Positions 61,161 through 64,000 of a DNA stretch of 64,000 nucleotides are shown here, piece by piece. A program made the position numbers and the translations under genes. Under the pieces are notes generated by a model. It was not told the origin of the DNA. It saw only the letters and a list, made by a program, of their open reading frames with translations, and did no database searches. The stretch covers positions 124,001 to 188,000 of the forward strand of contig JACKHZ010000014.1 of assembly GCA_020638735.1 (NCBI GenBank), given 5' to 3'. Positions within the stretch are counted from its first letter, which is position 1; each line of letters starts with the position of its first letter. The DNA comes from Planctomycetota bacterium (GTDB lineage Bacteria; Planctomycetota; UBA1135; UBA2386).

Positions 61161-61191
61161 GACATAAAGCAGAACGAGGCCCGTGGCACAA
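61161..61191 (-). promoter_or_regulatory. Weak candidate promoter of tRNA-Met
   Basis: On the minus strand TTGTGC (61186-61191) and TATGTC (61161-61166) are separated by 19 bases and lie 17 bases before the tRNA 5' end. The spacing is slightly long and both hexamers are imperfect. Confidence 0.3.
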
Positions 61192-61227
61192 GAAGAAACA
61201 CGCTTCGAGGTGGCGCAGGGGGAGGGC

Positions 61228-61249
61228 AAAAAAGACTTCGGCGGAGTCT
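61228..61249 (-). terminator. Minus-strand hairpin with T-tract
   Basis: On the minus strand AGACT and AGTCT form a five-pair stem with a seven-base loop, followed directly by six T residues. It resembles a weak intrinsic terminator pointing towards the tRNA, and would end any minus-strand transcript from the structured region at 61250-61440. Confidence 0.45.
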
Positions 61250-61283
61250 GTAACTCGGCTCCTCCGGCGGCGTAGATGGGCAT

Positions 61284-61302
61284 GCGGGTGGCATGGACCC
61301 GC
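61284..61302. other. Perfect six-pair hairpin inside the non-coding region
   Basis: GCGGGT (61284-61289) and ACCCGC (61297-61302) surround a seven-base loop. It lies between the minus-strand terminator-like hairpin and the long plus-strand hairpin and may be part of the same folded RNA. Confidence 0.5.
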
Positions 61303-61316
61303 AACGAGACGAGGTG

Positions 61317-61415
61317 GGCTCCCTGGCTGGATTCTCTCCTCCCGGTTCGTCAGACGCTGCTCTGTCCTCCTGACTGCGAAAGCGAACACCCCTCCAGCCA
61401 GGGAGCCTTTTTTTT
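61317..61415 (+). ncRNA. Candidate structured RNA ending in a 15-pair stem and eight T residues
   Basis: A perfect 15-base inverted repeat (61317-61331 and 61393-61407) encloses 61 bases and is followed by TTTTTTTT (61408-61415), a strong plus-strand terminator. The enclosed part folds again: GTTCG (61345-61349) with CGAAC (61383-61387) and TCAG (61350-61353) with CTGA (61370-61373), leaving a nine-base bulge and a 16-base apical loop. It lies 68 bases upstream of the agmatinase-like gene. It could be a standalone small RNA, a riboswitch-like attenuator of that gene or an elaborate terminator. I do not recognise a known RNA family. Confidence 0.5.
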
Positions 61416-61483
61416 CCGTCTCCGCGCGATGCGCGCGACGCGGTGCTTGCCGCCGCGGCGCCCCCTGGATTAGGGGAGCGCCC

Positions 61484-62518
61484 ATGAGCGCCTTCGATCC
61501 CGATGCCGCAGCCGCCGGTGACAGCGGTGTGTTCGGTCTGACCACCCCGCCGCAACAGGCCGCGGTCGTGCTGGTCCCGGTCCCGTTCGCGGCGACCGTT
61601 TCCTACGGCGGCGGCGCCGAAGCCGGGCCGGCGTCGATCCTGGCTGCCAGCCACCAGGTCGATCTGTACGACTGGCATTTCGGTCGCGTCTACGAGAGCG
61701 GCATCTGCATGCTGCCGCCGGACCCCAGGCTGGCGCAGCTGCACGCCGAGGCGCGGGCCGCGGCTGCTCCGCTGATCGCCGACGGAGGGAGCGCAGAAGG
61801 CGGAGGGGCGGTGGCGGCGATCGACGCCGCCGGGGCGGAGGTCAACGCCCTGGTGTTCGCGGCGGTCGATGCCGTGCTCGCGCAGGGACGCGTGGCGGGC
61901 GTGGTCGGCGGCGATCACTCGGTGCCGTTCGGCGCGATCCAGGCGGCTGCCCGCCGGCACCCCGGGCTCGGCATCCTGCACTTCGACGCCCACGCCGACC
62001 TGCGCGTCGCCTACGAGGGCTTCCGCTGGAGCCACGCTTCGATCATGGACAACGTGCTGCGGGAGTGTCCCGGCGTCGCGCGGCTCGTGCAGGTCGGCAT
62101 CCGCGACTACGGGGAACGCGAACTGCGCGCGATCCAGGCCAGTGAAGGGCGCGTATTGACGCACTTCGACGCCGAATGGCAGCGACGCCGTTTCGCCGGC
62201 GAGAGCTTCGACGCCATGGTGGACGACGCGCTCGCGCCGCTACCACCGCTGGTGTGGGTCAGCTTCGACATCGACGGTCTCGACCCTGCGCTCTGCCCCA
62301 ACACGGGCACGCCCGTTCCGGGCGGCCTGCAGTTCGCCGAGGCGGCTCACCTGCTGGCGAGGCTCGCGGCCTCCGGCAGGCGCATCGTGGGATTCGACCT
62401 GGTCGAAGTGGCGCCGGGCGCGACGGGCGAGTGGGACGCCAACGTCGGTGCGCGCCTGCTCTACAAGCTGTGCGGGGCGGCGCTTCGCAGCCGCGAGGTG
62501 GCCGGCGCCGGGTGCTGA
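61484..62518 (+). CDS. Arginase/agmatinase family ureohydrolase
   Basis: A 344-residue enzyme. The binuclear manganese ligands are in GGDHS (142-146, His145), DAHAD (168-172) and DIDGLDP (262-268). The segment FDAHADLR followed by WSHAS and the PVPGGL loop fit agmatinase/guanidinobutyrase rather than arginase, but the family also includes guanidine hydrolases, and the substrate cannot be fixed from sequence. It would release urea from a guanidino compound. An AGGGGAG ribosome-binding site precedes ATG 61484. Upstream lies the structured candidate RNA. Confidence 0.9.
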   Translation: MSAFDPDAAAAGDSGVFGLTTPPQQAAVVLVPVPFAATVSYGGGAEAGPASILAASHQVDLYDWHFGRVYESGICMLPPDPRLAQLHAEARAAAAPLIADGGSAEGGGAVAAIDAAGAEVNALVFAAVDAVLAQGRVAGVVGGDHSVPFGAIQAAARRHPGLGILHFDAHADLRVAYEGFRWSHASIMDNVLRECPGVARLVQVGIRDYGERELRAIQASEGRVLTHFDAEWQRRRFAGESFDAMVDDALAPLPPLVWVSFDIDGLDPALCPNTGTPVPGGLQFAEAAHLLARLAASGRRIVGFDLVEVAPGATGEWDANVGARLLYKLCGAALRSREVAGAGC

Positions 62519-62607
62519 GCGATCCCCGATAGCGCCTGCGCCGAGGTCGGAGTCATCTCAAGTGTTCCGGGCGAGGGTGTCGATGACCGACGCACCCCGG
62601 GACCGCC

Positions 62608-64000
62608 ATGACGATTGCGCCTGCCATCGAGAGTCTGAAGCAGCTTGTGGACCGATTCGCAAGCGGCGGTCGCGACGTTGTCGGAGCGCTGCTCGACCAG
62701 ATGCGCACGGTCGAACGCGACGCCCGCGGTGAAGCCCTCGAGGGGCTGTCGCGACTCTGTCGGGTGGGGGCGGAGACCATCGAGACGCTGGTCGGGAACT
62801 CTCAGCTCGAGTCCCAGGCGCAGCTCGTCGCGGGTCACCTCGCCGAGGTCATCACCTTCGCCGAGCGCTGCGTGCAGGCGGTCGCCGACGGCATCGAGCT
62901 CGGCAGCGTGACCGCGCCGACGCCGTTGTTGTTGGTGGACGCAGAGGAGGAACGGCACTTCATCGAGACGGTGGGCCTGTTCGTGACCAACGCGCTCGGC
63001 ACCCTCAACGACCTCGAGGAGGACCTGCTGTCGCTCGAGACCGCGACCGACCGGCTCGACGAGACGGTCGCCGCCATTCGCCGTGTCGTGCACACCCTCA
63101 AGGCGGAGTTCGGGGTGCTCAACCTGAACGCGCCGCAGGCGCTCTGCCATCAGGCGGAGACGACCATCGACGCCTGCACCGAGAACGACGCGCCGCTGCC
63201 CGTCGACCTGCTGCTGCAGCTCTGCGACAACCTCAAGCAATTCGTCGAACGTCTGGCGCAAGACGTCAAGGCCGCCTTCGGCGATCCGGAGCCGATGCTG
63301 CTGAAGCTGCGCGAGGTCGCGACTGCCGCCAATCAGGGCGGCGAGGCCGCGGCGGTGGACGGCACGCCGATCGTGCTCGAAGTCGGCGGCGAGTTCGCCG
63401 ACAGCCTGCCGGAGTTCATCACCGAGGCCCGCTCCCATCTCGCGGATGCGGAGCTGGCGATGGTCGAGCTCTCGCGCGAGCCGGACAACACCGACAACAT
63501 CGATCTGACCTTCCGCGCCTTCCACACGATCAAGGGCGTCGCAGGCTTCCTCAACCTGACACCGCTGGTCGAGTTGGCGCACGTCGCCGAGACGCTGCTC
63601 GACGGCGCCCGGTCGCTGCGCTTCCGGATGGACGCGAAGGACATCGACCTGGTGCTCGCTGCGGGGGACATGATCACCCAGATGATCGCCTCGCTCGAGG
63701 GGCACGGGGCGCCGTCCGTCGGTCAGTGGCGCGCCCTGATCTCGCAGCTGCAAGGACGATCGGGTCGCAGCGAGGCCCAGCAGCCGGAGGCGTCGGCCGA
63801 CCGCGCGCAGGCGCCCGAACCCGCCGCTGCGCCGGTTCCAGATGCGGCGTCGACGGCCGCAGTGCGCGCGCCCGAGCCCAAGGCGGTGCCCGAGCCCGAG
63901 CCCGAGCCGGAGTCGCCCGCGTCGGTGGTGAGGCCCCAGCCGCCTCGCACCAAGGAGGCTCCCGCCGCCGAAGCGGCGGTGAAGTCCGCGCGGGTGGAGC
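62608..64000 (+). CDS. CheA-like histidine kinase with two N-terminal Hpt domains (partial)
   Basis: The frame is open from ATG 62608 to the window end (464 codons), so the C terminus is missing. After about 110 helical residues come two Hpt domains. Hpt-1 has His162 in VVHTLKAEFG, where Ala replaces the usual Gly after Lys. Hpt-2 has His306 in FHTIKGVAGF, the canonical phosphorylation site of CheA. A Pro/Glu/Ala-rich linker (PEPEPEPES) follows. The kinase and CheW-like domains would lie beyond the edge. It probably belongs to a chemotaxis-like pathway, perhaps controlling the pili encoded upstream. Confidence 0.88.
   Translation, partial: MTIAPAIESLKQLVDRFASGGRDVVGALLDQMRTVERDARGEALEGLSRLCRVGAETIETLVGNSQLESQAQLVAGHLAEVITFAERCVQAVADGIELGSVTAPTPLLLVDAEEERHFIETVGLFVTNALGTLNDLEEDLLSLETATDRLDETVAAIRRVVHTLKAEFGVLNLNAPQALCHQAETTIDACTENDAPLPVDLLLQLCDNLKQFVERLAQDVKAAFGDPEPMLLKLREVATAANQGGEAAAVDGTPIVLEVGGEFADSLPEFITEARSHLADAELAMVELSREPDNTDNIDLTFRAFHTIKGVAGFLNLTPLVELAHVAETLLDGARSLRFRMDAKDIDLVLAAGDMITQMIASLEGHGAPSVGQWRALISQLQGRSGRSEAQQPEASADRAQAPEPAAAPVPDAASTAAVRAPEPKAVPEPEPEPESPASVVRPQPPRTKEAPAAEAAVKSARVE

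Noticed and set aside
61317..61415. Bacterial SRP (4.5S) RNA on the minus strand
   Set aside because: A GTCAGG followed by AGCAGC resembles the SRP core, but the GGAA tetraloop stem between them is absent and the spacing is three bases too short.
61317..61415. Guanidine-I/II/III riboswitch upstream of the agmatinase-like gene
   Set aside because: None of the conserved ACGG/ACGR loops or the guanidine-I core is visible, so no named riboswitch class is claimed.

Overview
The window is high-GC, densely packed bacterial chromosome. Several exported proteins are of kinds typical of Planctomycetota: a Cys-x2-Cys-His planctomycete-type cytochrome domain joined to leucine-rich and metal-binding modules, secretin-N-like exported proteins, a Ser/Thr kinase and VWA protein beside an ECF sigma factor, and a beta-propeller-like secreted protein with a conserved C-terminal domain. 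I infer a planctomycete or close relative from this gene content; no rRNA or marker gene in the window proves it. Almost all DNA is coding and many neighbours share ATGA/GTGA stop-start overlaps, so translational coupling is common. There is no prophage, insertion sequence or CRISPR array.

Region by region. 1-1923: the end of a DnaE-type polymerase, a NYN ribonuclease and an Rpn-family nuclease. 1905-7616 (minus): a MacAB-like export operon (HlyD adaptor, ATPase, two permeases) followed by an MFS transporter. 7695-10678 (plus): universal stress protein coupled to a LonB-like protease. 10688-12862 (minus): dynamin-like GTPase. 13081-17940 (minus): signalling operon of VWA protein, zinc-ribbon Ser/Thr kinase, ECF sigma factor and an exported degenerate beta-carbonic-anhydrase-like protein. 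18074-20976 (plus): two-subunit 2-oxoacid:ferredoxin oxidoreductase. 21072-23627 (plus): a perfect palindromic operator, an ArsR-methyltransferase fusion regulator and adenosylhomocysteinase, which together look like a SahR-type S-adenosylmethionine-cycle unit. 23686-28439: signal peptidase, HDOD protein, RsbU-like phosphatase and sigma-54.

28525-34746 (minus): exported secretin-like protein, zinc-binding anti-sigma/HEAT protein, ECF sigma factor, GspF-like membrane protein and long-form dCTP deaminase. 34811-44764: FadE acyl-CoA dehydrogenase, two exported proteins, a coupled pair of exported amidases, M28 peptidase, CoA-binding protein and SMUG1-like uracil-DNA glycosylase. 44864-50688: a third ECF factor, APH-like phosphotransferase, DUF4388 protein, glycosyltransferase and a sugar-kinase-like/methyltransferase fusion. 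50750-55776: adenosine deaminase, the modular cytochrome, HEAT protein, SlyD-like isomerase and bacteriohemerythrin. 55874-60913: pilus motor ATPases (PilB-like, PilT, PilB) with GTP cyclohydrolase I coupled at the end. 61068-62518: tRNA-Met(CAT), a strongly structured 339-base non-coding stretch and an arginase/agmatinase-family enzyme. 62608-end: a CheA-like protein with two Hpt domains, cut by the window edge.

The most notable items are the ArsR-methyltransferase/ahcY operator unit, the two ECF operons with unusual partners, the kinase-methyltransferase fusion, the modular cytochrome and the unexplained structured RNA-like element upstream of the agmatinase-like gene.
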